From contig JANOJB010000092.1 in assembly GCA_031407985.1 (NCBI GenBank), positions 1 to 64,000 of the forward strand: a stretch of DNA of 64,000 nt, given 5' to 3'. The notes under the pieces were generated by a model. The model saw nothing but the letters and a program-made list of their open reading frames with translations. It did no database searches and was not told the origin of the DNA. Source of the DNA: FEN-1088 sp031407985 (lineage in GTDB: Bacteria; Myxococcota_A; Polyangia; Fen-1088). Below, piece after piece: positions 51,167 to 60,606 of the stretch (positions are counted from its first letter, which is position 1; every line of letters starts with the position of its first letter). A program made the position numbers and the translations under genes.

Positions 51167-53932
51167 ATGGGGCAGTTGGCACTTTTCGGAGATTCGCTGG
51201 GCAAGACGGCGACGACCGAGGTGCCCGTACCGGCGACCGCACAGGCAACGACCGAGGTGCCCACCCCGGCGATCGTACCGGCGACGACCGAGGTGCCCGT
51301 ACCAGCGACCGCACAGGCAACGACCGAGGTGCCCGTCGCTGCAACTCCTCCGGTCAAAGTCGCACCAACCTCTGCGTCGCCATATCAGACGAGAGGATCG
51401 ACAATTCCGTTGCTGACAGCGTCGGTGGCGGCGACGACGCCTTCGGTGGTTCGTGTTCCCAGATCACCGCCGCCCGTAGGTGGAGGAAGCGAGCAGCGAG
51501 GTCGCGATCTGGAGACCGGCCCGTTTTCACATGTGGCACTGGAGCGAGAGCTGAACGCGCCCCAGTTGGAAGCGGTCACGACCCCCGGCGGCCCCTTGCT
51601 GGTGGTCGCGGGCGCGGGCTCCGGCAAGACGCGTGTCATCACCTATCGCATCGCCCGTCTGGTGGCGGCCGGCTCGGATCCGCGTCGGATCTTGTCGGTC
51701 ACGTTCACGAACAAGGCCGCCGGCGAGATGCGCGAGCGCGTGTCGCACCTGTTGTGGCAGCGACTGGGTGTCAGCGCCGGGGGGCTGTGGTTGGGGACGT
51801 TCCATGCGTTGTCCGCGCGTCTGCTGCGGCAGTGGGGTGAGCACATCGGGCTACGCAGGGATTTCGTCATTTACGACGACGACGATCAGAAGCGTCTGTT
51901 GTCGCGGGTGCTAACCGATCTGGCCGTGCCCGAACGTATGTTTCCCGTCAGGCAGGTTCTATCGGTGATCGATCGCGCCCAGAATCAGGGGATCACGGCA
52001 TCCACGTTTCGCTCGGACGACTACCTGGACGACGTGGTAGGCAAGGCCTTTGCACTGTATTCGGAACGTTTGCGCGCCGCGAACGCCACGGATTTTGGCG
52101 GTCTGCTCATCCAAGCGTTGCGCTTGTGCGAGGAACCCACGCCGGCACGCGACGAAATTCGTGAGCGGTTCGACCACGTGTTGGTCGATGAATTTCAAGA
52201 CACCAACAGCGTGCAATACCGGTTGGTGCAAAACCTATCGCGTCAGACCGGAAGCATCACCGTGGTCGGCGACGAGGACCAGTCAATCTACGGGTGGCGT
52301 GGCGCCGATATTCGCAACATCCTGGATTTCGAGCGCGATCATGTGGGCGCCCGGGTCGTAAAACTGGAGCAGAACTACCGGTCGACGGGAAACATCTTGC
52401 GCGCGGCGAACGCCATCATCGCTTGCAACACCGAACGCCGGCCGAAACGCCTGTTCACGACGGCGGGGGATGGTGAACAAATCACCATGTTCGAGGGAGA
52501 AACCGAGCGTGACGAGGCCGAGTTCGTCTCCGGACGCATCGCCGCCGGTCTGGAAGAGGCGATGAGCCCGCGCGATTTCGCGATCTTCTACCGGACCAAC
52601 GCGCAATCGCGTGTGTTGGAAGAAGCGCTGCGTGCCCGGGATTTGCCGTACGTCATGGTTGGAGGTACGCGGTTTTTCGACCGCGCCGAGGTCAAAAATC
52701 TGATCGCGTATCTGCGCGTCCTGGCGAATCCCGACGACGGAATGGGGTTGCAGCGCATCATCAACGTACCGGCGCGCGGCATCGGGGATGCGACGGTAGA
52801 GAAGGTGGCCACGCTCGCGTACCAGCGCGGGGTTTCCATCTGGACGGCGCTGGAGGACGCGGCCGCCAGTCCGGACTTCCTGGGGACAGGGCCCCGCAAG
52901 CGGGTCATCGCGTTCGTCGAGATGATGCAACGCCTGCGGACCGAAGGGATCGGGATGGGACCGGCCGAACTGGCGGAGAAGGTCATGGAAGACAGCGGAT
53001 ACCGTGACGCACTGGCAGCCGAGTCGTCGCTGGAGTCCGAGGGACGCATCGAGAACTTGCTGGAGCTGGTCGCGCAGATGCGGGAATACGAGAAAGAGGC
53101 GGAGGAACCCACGCTGGTTGGGTTCCTGGAACGGGTGGCGTTGGTTTCCGACATTGACGGCTACGATCCGGAGAAGGGCGCAATCTCGATGATGACGGTC
53201 CACACCGCCAAGGGGTTGGAGTTTCCCTCCGTGTTCATCACGGGAATGGAGGAACGAATTTTCCCACACGCCCGCAGCGTCGACGACGATTCGGCCGTGG
53301 AGGAAGAGCGCCGCCTGTGTTACGTGGCCGTCACGCGCGCGCGCAAGCAGTTGGCTCTGACGCGGGTTCGCCGCCGCCGGCTGTCGGGACAAGAACTGCC
53401 GGGCATACCCAGCCGCTTCCTGGCCGAACTACCGTCCGATGCGATCGAGTCGATCATCATGGAACGCCCAGAGGGCTACGGTGGCTATGGCATGGGCGGC
53501 ACCGACGGGATGGGGCCCTGGGAAGGTCGCTGGAGCAGAGACAGTCAAGCGACGGGGTATCGCTCGGGTTCTTCGGCACGATCGGGGGGCGCTTCGTCCG
53601 GCGGGTCGTCGGGAGGCTCCCGGGTTGGGTCATCGGGCGGTCCACGGGCTGGTTCGTCGAGCGGTTCGCGTGGCGGGTCGTCGGGAGGCTCGCGGGTTGG
53701 TTCGTCAGGCGGTTCTTCTGGCGCCTCGCGGGGTGAACTGGTGGTCGACTACGACGCCGCGGCGGACGACGCGACGGGCGGCTTGGTCGTGGGCATGAAG
53801 CTGCGCCATTCACAGTTTGGCGTCGGCGAGGTGCGAGCCTGGCAGGGCGTGGCTGCTGATCTGAAAGTCACCGTGCGTTTTGGATCCGTCGGTGTCAAAA
53901 CGATTCTGGCTCGATTCCTGACCAGACCCTGA
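51167..53932 (+). CDS. UvrD/PcrA-type superfamily 1 DNA helicase
   Basis: A 921-residue helicase, longer than the usual 730 or so. Core motifs: I VVAGAGSGKTRVITYRI, Ia SVTFTNKAAGEMRERV, II VDEFQDTN, III VVGDEDQSIYGWRGAD, IV EQNYRSTGNIL, V MTVHTAKGLEFPSVF, VI LCYVAVTRARKQL. The first residues MGQLALFGD contain QLALF, close to the QL[SD]LF beta-clamp-binding pentapeptide. Then come 12-residue repeats (ATTEVPVPATAQ) and, at the C-terminus, Gly/Ser repeats before a small Tudor-like end (GMKLRHSQFGVGEVRAW), as in PcrA. It unwinds DNA in excision repair and replication restart. Confidence 0.95.
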   Translation: MGQLALFGDSLGKTATTEVPVPATAQATTEVPTPAIVPATTEVPVPATAQATTEVPVAATPPVKVAPTSASPYQTRGSTIPLLTASVAATTPSVVRVPRSPPPVGGGSEQRGRDLETGPFSHVALERELNAPQLEAVTTPGGPLLVVAGAGSGKTRVITYRIARLVAAGSDPRRILSVTFTNKAAGEMRERVSHLLWQRLGVSAGGLWLGTFHALSARLLRQWGEHIGLRRDFVIYDDDDQKRLLSRVLTDLAVPERMFPVRQVLSVIDRAQNQGITASTFRSDDYLDDVVGKAFALYSERLRAANATDFGGLLIQALRLCEEPTPARDEIRERFDHVLVDEFQDTNSVQYRLVQNLSRQTGSITVVGDEDQSIYGWRGADIRNILDFERDHVGARVVKLEQNYRSTGNILRAANAIIACNTERRPKRLFTTAGDGEQITMFEGETERDEAEFVSGRIAAGLEEAMSPRDFAIFYRTNAQSRVLEEALRARDLPYVMVGGTRFFDRAEVKNLIAYLRVLANPDDGMGLQRIINVPARGIGDATVEKVATLAYQRGVSIWTALEDAAASPDFLGTGPRKRVIAFVEMMQRLRTEGIGMGPAELAEKVMEDSGYRDALAAESSLESEGRIENLLELVAQMREYEKEAEEPTLVGFLERVALVSDIDGYDPEKGAISMMTVHTAKGLEFPSVFITGMEERIFPHARSVDDDSAVEEERRLCYVAVTRARKQLALTRVRRRRLSGQELPGIPSRFLAELPSDAIESIIMERPEGYGGYGMGGTDGMGPWEGRWSRDSQATGYRSGSSARSGGASSGGSSGGSRVGSSGGPRAGSSSGSRGGSSGGSRVGSSGGSSGASRGELVVDYDAAADDATGGLVVGMKLRHSQFGVGEVRAWQGVAADLKVTVRFGSVGVKTILARFLTRP
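51212..51349 (+). repeat. 36-bp tandem repeat in helicase N-terminus
   Basis: Units starting ACGACCGAGGTGCCC begin at 51212, 51248, 51284 and 51320, exactly 36 bp apart, coding TTEVPVPATAQA-like dodecapeptides. Units 1 and 3 are nearly identical, suggesting recent duplication. Confidence 0.9.
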
Positions 53933-53961
53933 TCTGACGTCATTCTTCCTTCGGAGGTCCG

Positions 53962-54603
53962 ATGAAGCTCTACGCACATGTAAGACGGAAATCGCCCAAC
54001 GCGTTCAAGCTTCAAGTGGCGCTCGAAGAGGCAAACGCATCGTACGAATATGTCGCCGTGGATCTTTCCGCCGGGGAGCAGCGGACATCGGCGTTCTTGA
54101 CCCTGAACCCACACGGAAAAATTCCGGTGTTGGTCGATGGAGACTTCGTGCTCGCCGAATCCGGCGCGATCCTGTGGTACATCGCCGACACCTTTCCCGG
54201 CGCCGGGTTGTTGCCGCCCCCGGGTGACGTCACGGTCGAGGCGCGCCAGCAACGCGCCCGCATTCTCCAGTGGTCTGACTTCGCGTTCACCGCCGTTTAT
54301 CCCGCGTACTACGACGTCTATTTGCATACGGCGTCGCTGGCACCCGACAAGCGCAACCCCTTGATTGCCGAATCGGCGACGCAGAAGTACGTGCGTGCGG
54401 TTGGCGTGATGGAGATGGTGTTTTCAGCCCGCGCCTACTTGGCCGGCAGCTATTCCATCGCCGATATCGCGCTGGCTGCCGTCATTCAGGTGGCGAAGGA
54501 TCGCGTGCCGGGTGATCCGGCCAACCGCCCGGCGATCAACGACTGGCTGGATCGGGTGACATCTCGGCCGGCATGGACGAAGGCTGTGGCAGCGGCGGGC
54601 TAG
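53962..54603 (+). CDS. glutathione S-transferase family protein
   Basis: A 213-residue protein. The N-terminal thioredoxin fold shows KLQVALEEANASYEYVAVDL, NPHGKIPVLVDGDFVLAES with the conserved cis-Pro and ES motif, and the C-terminal helical domain contains YSIADIALAAVIQ. It would conjugate or reduce substrates with glutathione. The N-terminus YAHVRRKSPNAFKLQ carries Ser rather than Cys at the active site. A GGAGG site precedes the ATG. Confidence 0.88.
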   Translation: MKLYAHVRRKSPNAFKLQVALEEANASYEYVAVDLSAGEQRTSAFLTLNPHGKIPVLVDGDFVLAESGAILWYIADTFPGAGLLPPPGDVTVEARQQRARILQWSDFAFTAVYPAYYDVYLHTASLAPDKRNPLIAESATQKYVRAVGVMEMVFSARAYLAGSYSIADIALAAVIQVAKDRVPGDPANRPAINDWLDRVTSRPAWTKAVAAAG

Positions 54604-54752
54604 AACAACCTCCAGGCCGATGCCCAGCCTGAGCCCGAGTCTCAGCTTCTGATGCCGCAGCATCCCGGACGATAGCAGTCCGAGCAACGGATTCAGATAC
54701 GTGGGTGTGCCGGTCGCCTGCGGCTGTCACCATCCAGACGGGTAAGCCCCGT

Positions 54753-56654
54753 TTAGGGCGATTCCGGTTGTTCTTCCGATTCAGATTTCTCCTGCGACTG
54801 CTCTTGTTCTTGTTCCTGCCCTTGTTCCTGCCCTGGTTCCTGCGGTTGTGTTCGGGCTCGCGGTCGGGCTCGCGGTCGGGTTCGTGCCTGCGGTTGTACC
54901 TTTTGCGGCACAGGTGCCGGCATTTGCGACGGGAGCGGTTGCACTTGGGGTGCTTGCGGGAGGGGCTGAACCTGCGCCCGGGGCAGCGGTTCGACCCGCG
55001 CGCCCCCGTGGGGCTGCACCTGAGTCCCGGACGACGGTTGCTGTGGTCGCGACAGATCTTGGGCCTGCATTTGCTTAACTGCCCGTGGGAACGGCCGCAC
55101 TTCGGGGGCCCGCGACAGTGGTCGCACCTGTTGCTGCGGTTGTCCTTGTGTCCCCTCTCCACGTGCACGCAGCACAGACTGGCGCTTTATCAGTACGGCC
55201 GTGGCCACACCCGCGGCCAACAGCCCCAGGCCGATGAGCATGGCGATCAGAAGCCCATGCGACGAACGGGTTTTCCCCACGGGCTTCTTGGCAGTGGGGG
55301 CCGGCGCAGGCTCCAGTACCGCCGCCAACGATTCGGGACCCGGCGTGGGTCCCCCAAACGCGTTGTCGGGAACCGCCGGTGTCGTGCGACTCTGCCTCGG
55401 CGAGGCGCCAAACGCTCGAGAGGCGATCCTGGCGACATCGGCGTCGTCTTTCAACGTCGGTCTGCCGTCGTGCACGAACGGTTTTGACGACCCATTGTTC
55501 AGGGGCAGCGATCCGGTTGGGCGCCAGCCCTCCGCGATGGGCTGATTGGTCGTCTCGACGGCCCAGGCGCGCGGATCGACGAATTCCCCTCCAGAACCTC
55601 CGGCGGGTGACAGTTCTTCCGGGGACACGGGCCGTGCCCCCGGATCCTCGAAATCGACGGACGTGAACTTGTTGATCTCGTCCTGGAGCAGGGTGTCCAG
55701 AATATTTCCCGCGCGCCGCTTGCCCCCCGATTCGGCCGCCTTGTCCTCAAGGCACTGGCGGACCAAATCGGAGATATCGCGGGAGATGACCTTCAACCCG
55801 CGCGAATAACTGTATTGCGCCAGTGCGTCCTGAAGATCGGTCGCGGTCTGAAACCTACTTTCCTTGCGCTTGGCGAGGGATTTCCGAACAACATCCTCCA
55901 GTTCCTGTTCGACCTCGGGGTTCTGGGCCTTGATCGGGGGAACCTTGGCGTTCCGAACCAACTCGACGGTTTGATAGTCGGTCTCGCCGTAAAACAACCG
56001 CTTTCCCGTCAGAAGCTCATACAGCAGGATGCCGACCGCGAAAATATCCGCGCGGCTGTCGACTTCGTCGCCCCGGGCCGCCTCGGGTGACAGGTAGCTC
56101 ATCTTCCCCTTCACCACACCCGGATCCGTCGTTTCCAATTGGCTGGTCGCCTTGGCCAGTCCGAAGTCCACCACCTTCACCTCGCCTTGCTTCGAAACCA
56201 GCACGTTCGGAGGAGAGATATCCCGGTGCACGATTCCCAGTGGCCGTCCGGTTTCGGGATTGACCATCTCGTGCGCGTACGCCAGTCCCTTGCAGATCTC
56301 GTTGACGATGTACAACGCCGCCGCGGTGGGCATCCGTTTACCGAGTCGCCGGCGCCATTCGATCAGACCCTTCAGGTCAACACCGTCGACGAACTCCATG
56401 ACGATGAAGTACGTGTCCTCGGAGTGACCGATGTCGAACACCTGGACGATGTTTGCGTGTTGCAGCGACAGGGACAGGCGCGCCTCGTCCAGAAACATCG
56501 CGACGAACTTCTTGTTCTGGGTCAGCGCGGGCAGGATGCGCTTGAGCGCGATGTTCTTTTTGAACCCCTGCAGCGACTCGGCAACCCCCTTGAATACCTC
56601 GGCCATGCCGCCCGAGGCGACACGCTCGGTGATGCGATATCGGCTATCGGCCAT
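54753..56654 (-). CDS. eukaryote-like Ser/Thr protein kinase, membrane-anchored
   Basis: A 633-residue kinase. Catalytic residues are complete: Gly loop RVASGGMAEV, Lys38 (IALKRIL), Glu57, HRD at 143-145 (VHRDISPPN), DFG at 163-165, and APE replaced by SPE (SYLSPEAARGDE). A membrane span follows near residue 470 (LLIAMLIGLGLLAAGVATAV), then a 135-residue Pro/Gln/Arg-rich periplasmic tail ending in acidic Gln/Glu repeats. This architecture is typical of myxobacterial STPKs, which control development and stress. The 149-bp gap downstream holds nothing clear. Confidence 0.92.
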   Translation of the reverse strand: MADSRYRITERVASGGMAEVFKGVAESLQGFKKNIALKRILPALTQNKKFVAMFLDEARLSLSLQHANIVQVFDIGHSEDTYFIVMEFVDGVDLKGLIEWRRRLGKRMPTAAALYIVNEICKGLAYAHEMVNPETGRPLGIVHRDISPPNVLVSKQGEVKVVDFGLAKATSQLETTDPGVVKGKMSYLSPEAARGDEVDSRADIFAVGILLYELLTGKRLFYGETDYQTVELVRNAKVPPIKAQNPEVEQELEDVVRKSLAKRKESRFQTATDLQDALAQYSYSRGLKVISRDISDLVRQCLEDKAAESGGKRRAGNILDTLLQDEINKFTSVDFEDPGARPVSPEELSPAGGSGGEFVDPRAWAVETTNQPIAEGWRPTGSLPLNNGSSKPFVHDGRPTLKDDADVARIASRAFGASPRQSRTTPAVPDNAFGGPTPGPESLAAVLEPAPAPTAKKPVGKTRSSHGLLIAMLIGLGLLAAGVATAVLIKRQSVLRARGEGTQGQPQQQVRPLSRAPEVRPFPRAVKQMQAQDLSRPQQPSSGTQVQPHGGARVEPLPRAQVQPLPQAPQVQPLPSQMPAPVPQKVQPQARTRPRARPRARTQPQEPGQEQGQEQEQEQSQEKSESEEQPESP

Positions 56655-56800
56655 GAGGTCCGCCGTCGGTGCCGAAACCTACATCAGTTGGCTGGTGACG
56701 GCAATCAAGCCGCGCCCGAACCCGCCCCAGACGACCCGAAAGGGATCGCGGCTCCCGACGTCGTCCGGATCGGCGGGAGATGGGCAAGAGATCGGCAGCT

Positions 56801-56840
56801 GATCGGTAAGGATCGGTAAGGATCGGTCGGTAAGGATCGA
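56801..56840. repeat. 10-bp direct repeats GATCGGTAAG
   Basis: Two perfect GATCGGTAAG units and a third expanded one lie in the 204-bp gap between the kinase and DksA-type genes. Possible regulator sites or simple slippage. Confidence 0.6.
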
Positions 56841-56858
56841 TCTGTTCGGATGGGGTCT

Positions 56859-57302
56859 TTAGTCTTCGGCGGTGGCCGACGGTTTATCGCCGTCCCCGCC
56901 ACCGATATCGGCATCCCCCAGGCCCCCGCGTCCGGTCTGGACCGCTGCGGCCTCCTCACGTTCCGCTTGCTCCTTGCAGTCGATGCACAGTGTGGTCACC
57001 GGTCGGGCCATCAGGCGCCGAAATGAAATCGACTCAGCACATTCCTCGCAGACGTCGATCTCGTTGGCATCCAACCGGCTGAGCTGCTTCGTCACCTTGT
57101 TCAAGAGAAACTTCTCGCGATCGTGAAGCCTCATCTCGGTGGAAAAAATTTCCTCCTCCATCGATTCGTCGATCGAGTCTCGCCCGATGTTTCGTTCGTG
57201 ATTCATCGAATAGCTGAGAGCGTTCTGACTGGTGCGGGACAATCGCTTGTGCTCGTCTTCCAGCACGCGGCGAATTTCGTTCTTTTCCTTCTGACTCAGC
57301 AT
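56859..57302 (-). CDS. DksA/TraR-type zinc-finger protein
   Basis: A 147-residue protein. The helical hairpin half (residues 1-80) precedes a C4 zinc finger, Cys85-x2-Cys88 (CEEC) and Cys106-x2-Cys109 (CIDC). It has the acidic-rich tip region (SIDESMEEEI). Such proteins enter the RNA polymerase secondary channel and shift transcription in the stringent response. The C-terminal 35 residues are Gly/Ala/Asp-rich. A TTGAGG site lies upstream of the ATG. Confidence 0.9.
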   Translation of the reverse strand: MLSQKEKNEIRRVLEDEHKRLSRTSQNALSYSMNHERNIGRDSIDESMEEEIFSTEMRLHDREKFLLNKVTKQLSRLDANEIDVCEECAESISFRRLMARPVTTLCIDCKEQAEREEAAAVQTGRGGLGDADIGGGDGDKPSATAED

Positions 57303-57430
57303 CGGTGGGACCTCAAGAGAAAGGTGGGCCCGCGTTGAGCGGGCGGGTGGGCGGACAGACTATTTGGGTGAAATGCGTGAACCGGGCCAGACAAAACAGT
57401 AGACCGGGCGGCGGGCGGGTGGGTGGGTGG

Positions 57431-58636
57431 TCAGGATGCCTTCTTTTCGCGAATCAGCTGGGGCCGTCCGCGAGAGACCACCACGTCTCTGGTGACAACG
57501 CATTCGCTGACCCCCGTCAACGATGGGATCTCGTACATGACGTCCAACATGACCTCCTCCAAGATCGCACGCAGACCGCGGGCGCCCGACTTTCGTCGGC
57601 CGGCTTCCTCGGCCACGCTCCGAAGCGCATCTTCGGTGAAGCGAAGTTTGACCCCCTCCATTTCGAACAGGCGCTCGTACTGGCGGGCCAGCGCATTCTT
57701 GGGCTTCCAAAGGATCTCGATCAGCATGTCGACGTCCAGATCGTCGGCGGCGACGATGATAGGAAGTCGTCCCATGAACTCGGGGATCATTCCGAACTTG
57801 ATCAGATCCTCTGTTCTGGTCAACGCGCGCAGTTCGTTCTTCGACTGCTCGGATTTTTCGATGCTGGCGCCGAACCCGAGGCCCCGCTGTCCCACGCGCC
57901 GGCGGACCAACTCCTCCACACCGTTGAAGGCACCCGTGCAGACGAACAGGATGTCGGTGGTGTCGACCTGAATCAATTCCTGCTGGGGCCGGTTTCGTGC
58001 GCCATCCGGCGTTATCGAGGCCTGCTTTCCTTCGAGGATCTTCAGCAGCGCCTGCTGCACACCCTCGCCCGAAACGTCACGAGTCACCGACGGCCCACCG
58101 CCCTTGCGCGCGATCTTGTCGATTTCGTCGATGCACACGATACCGCGGCTGGCCTTCTCGGCGTCGTTGCCGGCGTTTCGGTACAGGGCCTTGATAACGC
58201 TGTCGACGTCCTCGCCGACATAGCCAGCCTCGGTCAACGTCGTGGCGTCCGCCATCGCGAACGGGACATCCAACTTCTTGGCCAGGGTCTGTACCAGCAG
58301 GGTCTTGCCGCATCCGGTCGGGCCGAGAAGCAGGATATTTCCCTTCTGAATCTCGACCTCGCCCGCTTTGCCGTGTTGGCCAATGCGTTTGTAGTGGTTG
58401 TACACCGAAACCGCCAAGGCCTTCTTGGCGCGATCCTGGCCCACCACGTAGCGGTGCAGCTCGTCGTAGATCTCGCGAGGGCGCGGATACTTGGGACGCT
58501 CGGCGGCCTCCTCCTTCGCGATGATGTCGTTGCACAACGCCACGCACTCGTCGCAGATGAACACACGGGGACCCGAGATAAGCTTGCGCACCTCGCGTCG
58601 CCGCTTCCCACAAAAGGAACAGTGGAAATCGTCCAT
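57431..58636 (-). CDS. clpX: ATP-dependent protease ATPase subunit ClpX
   Basis: A 401-residue AAA+ unfoldase. The N-terminal zinc domain has Cys6, Cys9, Cys28 and Cys31 (CSFCG, CDEC). Walker A is GPTGCGKT, the pore loop is GYVGED, Walker B is CIDEIDKI, and the FMGRLP sensor/Arg-finger region follows. It recognises substrates for ClpP; no clpP is in the window. The protein starts at ATG 58636; the open frame upstream runs antisense to the regulator gene. Confidence 0.95.
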   Translation of the reverse strand: MDDFHCSFCGKRRREVRKLISGPRVFICDECVALCNDIIAKEEAAERPKYPRPREIYDELHRYVVGQDRAKKALAVSVYNHYKRIGQHGKAGEVEIQKGNILLLGPTGCGKTLLVQTLAKKLDVPFAMADATTLTEAGYVGEDVDSVIKALYRNAGNDAEKASRGIVCIDEIDKIARKGGGPSVTRDVSGEGVQQALLKILEGKQASITPDGARNRPQQELIQVDTTDILFVCTGAFNGVEELVRRRVGQRGLGFGASIEKSEQSKNELRALTRTEDLIKFGMIPEFMGRLPIIVAADDLDVDMLIEILWKPKNALARQYERLFEMEGVKLRFTEDALRSVAEEAGRRKSGARGLRAILEEVMLDVMYEIPSLTGVSECVVTRDVVVSRGRPQLIREKKAS

Positions 58637-58786
58637 CCGGATTGAGTATTGCACCTGGATCGGGCGACGCCAAGCGCCAGGCAGCAAATGTTTCCTGTCG
58701 GAAATACCAGTCGCCTTTTCTGCCGCGCCTTGTCCCCTTGATTTTTTTGGGGTTCCAGCCATGCGGCCTGATAGTGTACCGCCAGC

Positions 58787-59488
58787 ATGAGAGCCTTGGT
58801 GGTCACGTCGAACCCGACGACGACCGTCTCTGAACCGGATTCGCCCGCCTTCGCCCTGAACGATCTTGGGTGCGAGGTGGTCGCGGTTGGATACGACATC
58901 GATCAACTTCCCGAGGACATCGAGCTCTCGCGTCCGTCGGTTGTTGTCGTGGATGCGGGAGCGCATCTGGAGGTCGGACGGGCCGCGATTCGGCGTGTCC
59001 GTGAGGTGGCGTCGTTGTCCGATGTGCCGGTTCTCCTTTGCGTCGAGGTCTCTCGTTTGGCGGGCCTTGATCCCGAAGCGGGTGCGGACGATTTCGTTCT
59101 GATGCCTGTGGTGGCGCCGGAACTCTACGCGCGCATTCGCCAACTGGATTGGCGGATGTCGTCGTTCCGCGCGGCTGGGCGAATCAAGATCGGCGATTTG
59201 GTCATCGACTCGGTTGCCGTCGAGGCGGCGTTTCGCGGGCGGGCCCTGAAGTTGCCCCGTCAGGAGTTTCAGCTGCTGAAGTTCCTGGCCGAGCGCCCAG
59301 GCCGGGTGTTCACCCGCGAACAGCTCCTATCGCGGGTGTGGGGCTACAGGTATGCGGGCGGGACCCGCACCGTTGACATTCACGTGAGGCGCTTGAGGGC
59401 GAAGCTCGGTCCCGGCAGCGTCATGATCGAGACGGTTCGACATGTCGGCTACAAACTCCGGGCGCCCGGCACCGGTCCGCTGACCTGA
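58787..59488 (+). CDS. OmpR/PhoB-type regulator with degenerate receiver
   Basis: A 233-residue protein with an intact winged-helix DNA-binding domain (LKLPRQEFQLLKFLAERPGR; REQLLSRVWGYRYAGGTRTV). In the receiver, Asp56 (VVVVDAGAH) is kept, but the acidic pair after beta1 is missing (LVVTSNPT), and the beta5 Lys is Met (FVLMPV). It is therefore probably not a normal phosphorylation switch. No kinase gene is nearby. Divergent from clpX; its end overlaps the convergent DUF3108 gene by 40 bp. Confidence 0.88.
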   Translation: MRALVVTSNPTTTVSEPDSPAFALNDLGCEVVAVGYDIDQLPEDIELSRPSVVVVDAGAHLEVGRAAIRRVREVASLSDVPVLLCVEVSRLAGLDPEAGADDFVLMPVVAPELYARIRQLDWRMSSFRAAGRIKIGDLVIDSVAVEAAFRGRALKLPRQEFQLLKFLAERPGRVFTREQLLSRVWGYRYAGGTRTVDIHVRRLRAKLGPGSVMIETVRHVGYKLRAPGTGPLT

Positions 59489-60606
59489 AGGCTGCGTTCT
59501 TTGTTGAAGCCCCGCGCCGTGTCGAGCCCGGGCCGGGAGTCGTGCTCGGGTAGCGCTTGTGTCAGTCTTCGGGTCGCGGACAGCGTCATCACCACATCCG
59601 CAAGCCCGACTGGAACCTCGAGGCGAAGCGGCAAATGGTTGCTGCTGTCGGTGAGCCACAGCGTGAACGGACGAATTGGGCGTTGGGGATCCGGGCGACC
59701 GTCATAGAAGATGGGAGCTATTTCGCCATCCAGGCGCATCGCGGGCGTGCCGACATCCTGCAGCAACTCCCCCACGGCGGAGGTTGTCACCCGGACACGC
59801 CACAGGGTCAGTCCATCGAGCAATTGGAATGTTTCGGTTTGCCCAGCGCGTGGAGGTGCCGTTCGGAGGCGCCACAGCAGTCCCAGCGGATCGGATGTCG
59901 GCGCTGAGAAGGCGACTGTCTGGCGCGATGGAGGCTCACCGGGTTTCGTCCGTTCCAGCAGGAAGGCGCCGTTGTTTCCGATGGCCGCCGAGTCGACCGT
60001 GCCCTGGCTTGCGTTTTCGCCGTCGCGAAGACGAAGCACGCTCCAGCGCCGCGATCCCAATGTGCCCGGATCAAACTCGGCGTTTATGTGTCGCTTCATC
60101 GTGCCCAGGCCCCATACGGCGCCCTGCCCGGACCCCTGCACCTTGACCACCCGCGATCCATCCGGCCCCTCCGTCACCCCACCGACTGAAAAACTCAGCT
60201 CGCCCACCAATCCGAAGATTCCGTAGCGGATGTCGTAGCGCGCTTCTTCGTGCAATGGCAGGGATTGCGGAAGCGTGGGCCGTGGCAAGGGCACCGGCGG
60301 GGGTGAAGGACTGGCCGTTGGTTCGATCGGCTTGACGATCGGCGGTTCGGTCGGCGCCGGTTGAGTGGCCGGTGGTTCAGTCGGCGGCTGAACTGCTGGT
60401 GTTTCGTTTGGCGGCAAAACCGCTGGCGCTTCCGTTGCCGGGGGCCGAAGCGCGATTTCTCCGGCGCCTTGCCCCTCGACCTCGAACGGCCAACAGGCAA
60501 GACGCATCGTCCACCACAGGGCGAGCGCCGTATGCACGATCCTTCGACGACGGGACGGGCCGGAATATTTGCGTGACTTGCGTATGATGCATGCGGATGT
60601 CCGCAC
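59449..60606 (-). CDS. DUF3108 domain protein, probably periplasmic
   Basis: A signal-like N-terminus (RRRRIVHTALALWW...) is followed by a Pro/Thr/Glu repeat linker of about 75 residues (PAVQPPTEPPATQPAPTEPP) and a DUF3108 beta domain (EARYDIRYGIFGLVGELSF; ...GTMKRHINAEFDPG; LWLTDSSNHLPLRLEVPVGL). DUF3108 proteins are outer-membrane-associated, of unknown function. The start is uncertain: the GTG at 60606 overlaps the pdxA start region, and a GTG at 60537 would still leave a signal peptide. Confidence 0.75.
   Translation of the reverse strand: MRTSACIIRKSRKYSGPSRRRRIVHTALALWWTMRLACWPFEVEGQGAGEIALRPPATEAPAVLPPNETPAVQPPTEPPATQPAPTEPPIVKPIEPTASPSPPPVPLPRPTLPQSLPLHEEARYDIRYGIFGLVGELSFSVGGVTEGPDGSRVVKVQGSGQGAVWGLGTMKRHINAEFDPGTLGSRRWSVLRLRDGENASQGTVDSAAIGNNGAFLLERTKPGEPPSRQTVAFSAPTSDPLGLLWRLRTAPPRAGQTETFQLLDGLTLWRVRVTTSAVGELLQDVGTPAMRLDGEIAPIFYDGRPDPQRPIRPFTLWLTDSSNHLPLRLEVPVGLADVVMTLSATRRLTQALPEHDSRPGLDTARGFNKERSLQVSGPVPGARSL

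Noticed and set aside
57431..58636. Cys in the ClpX Walker A (GPTGCGKT) as a sign of altered function.
   Set aside because: The position is variable among P-loops and all catalytic residues are intact.
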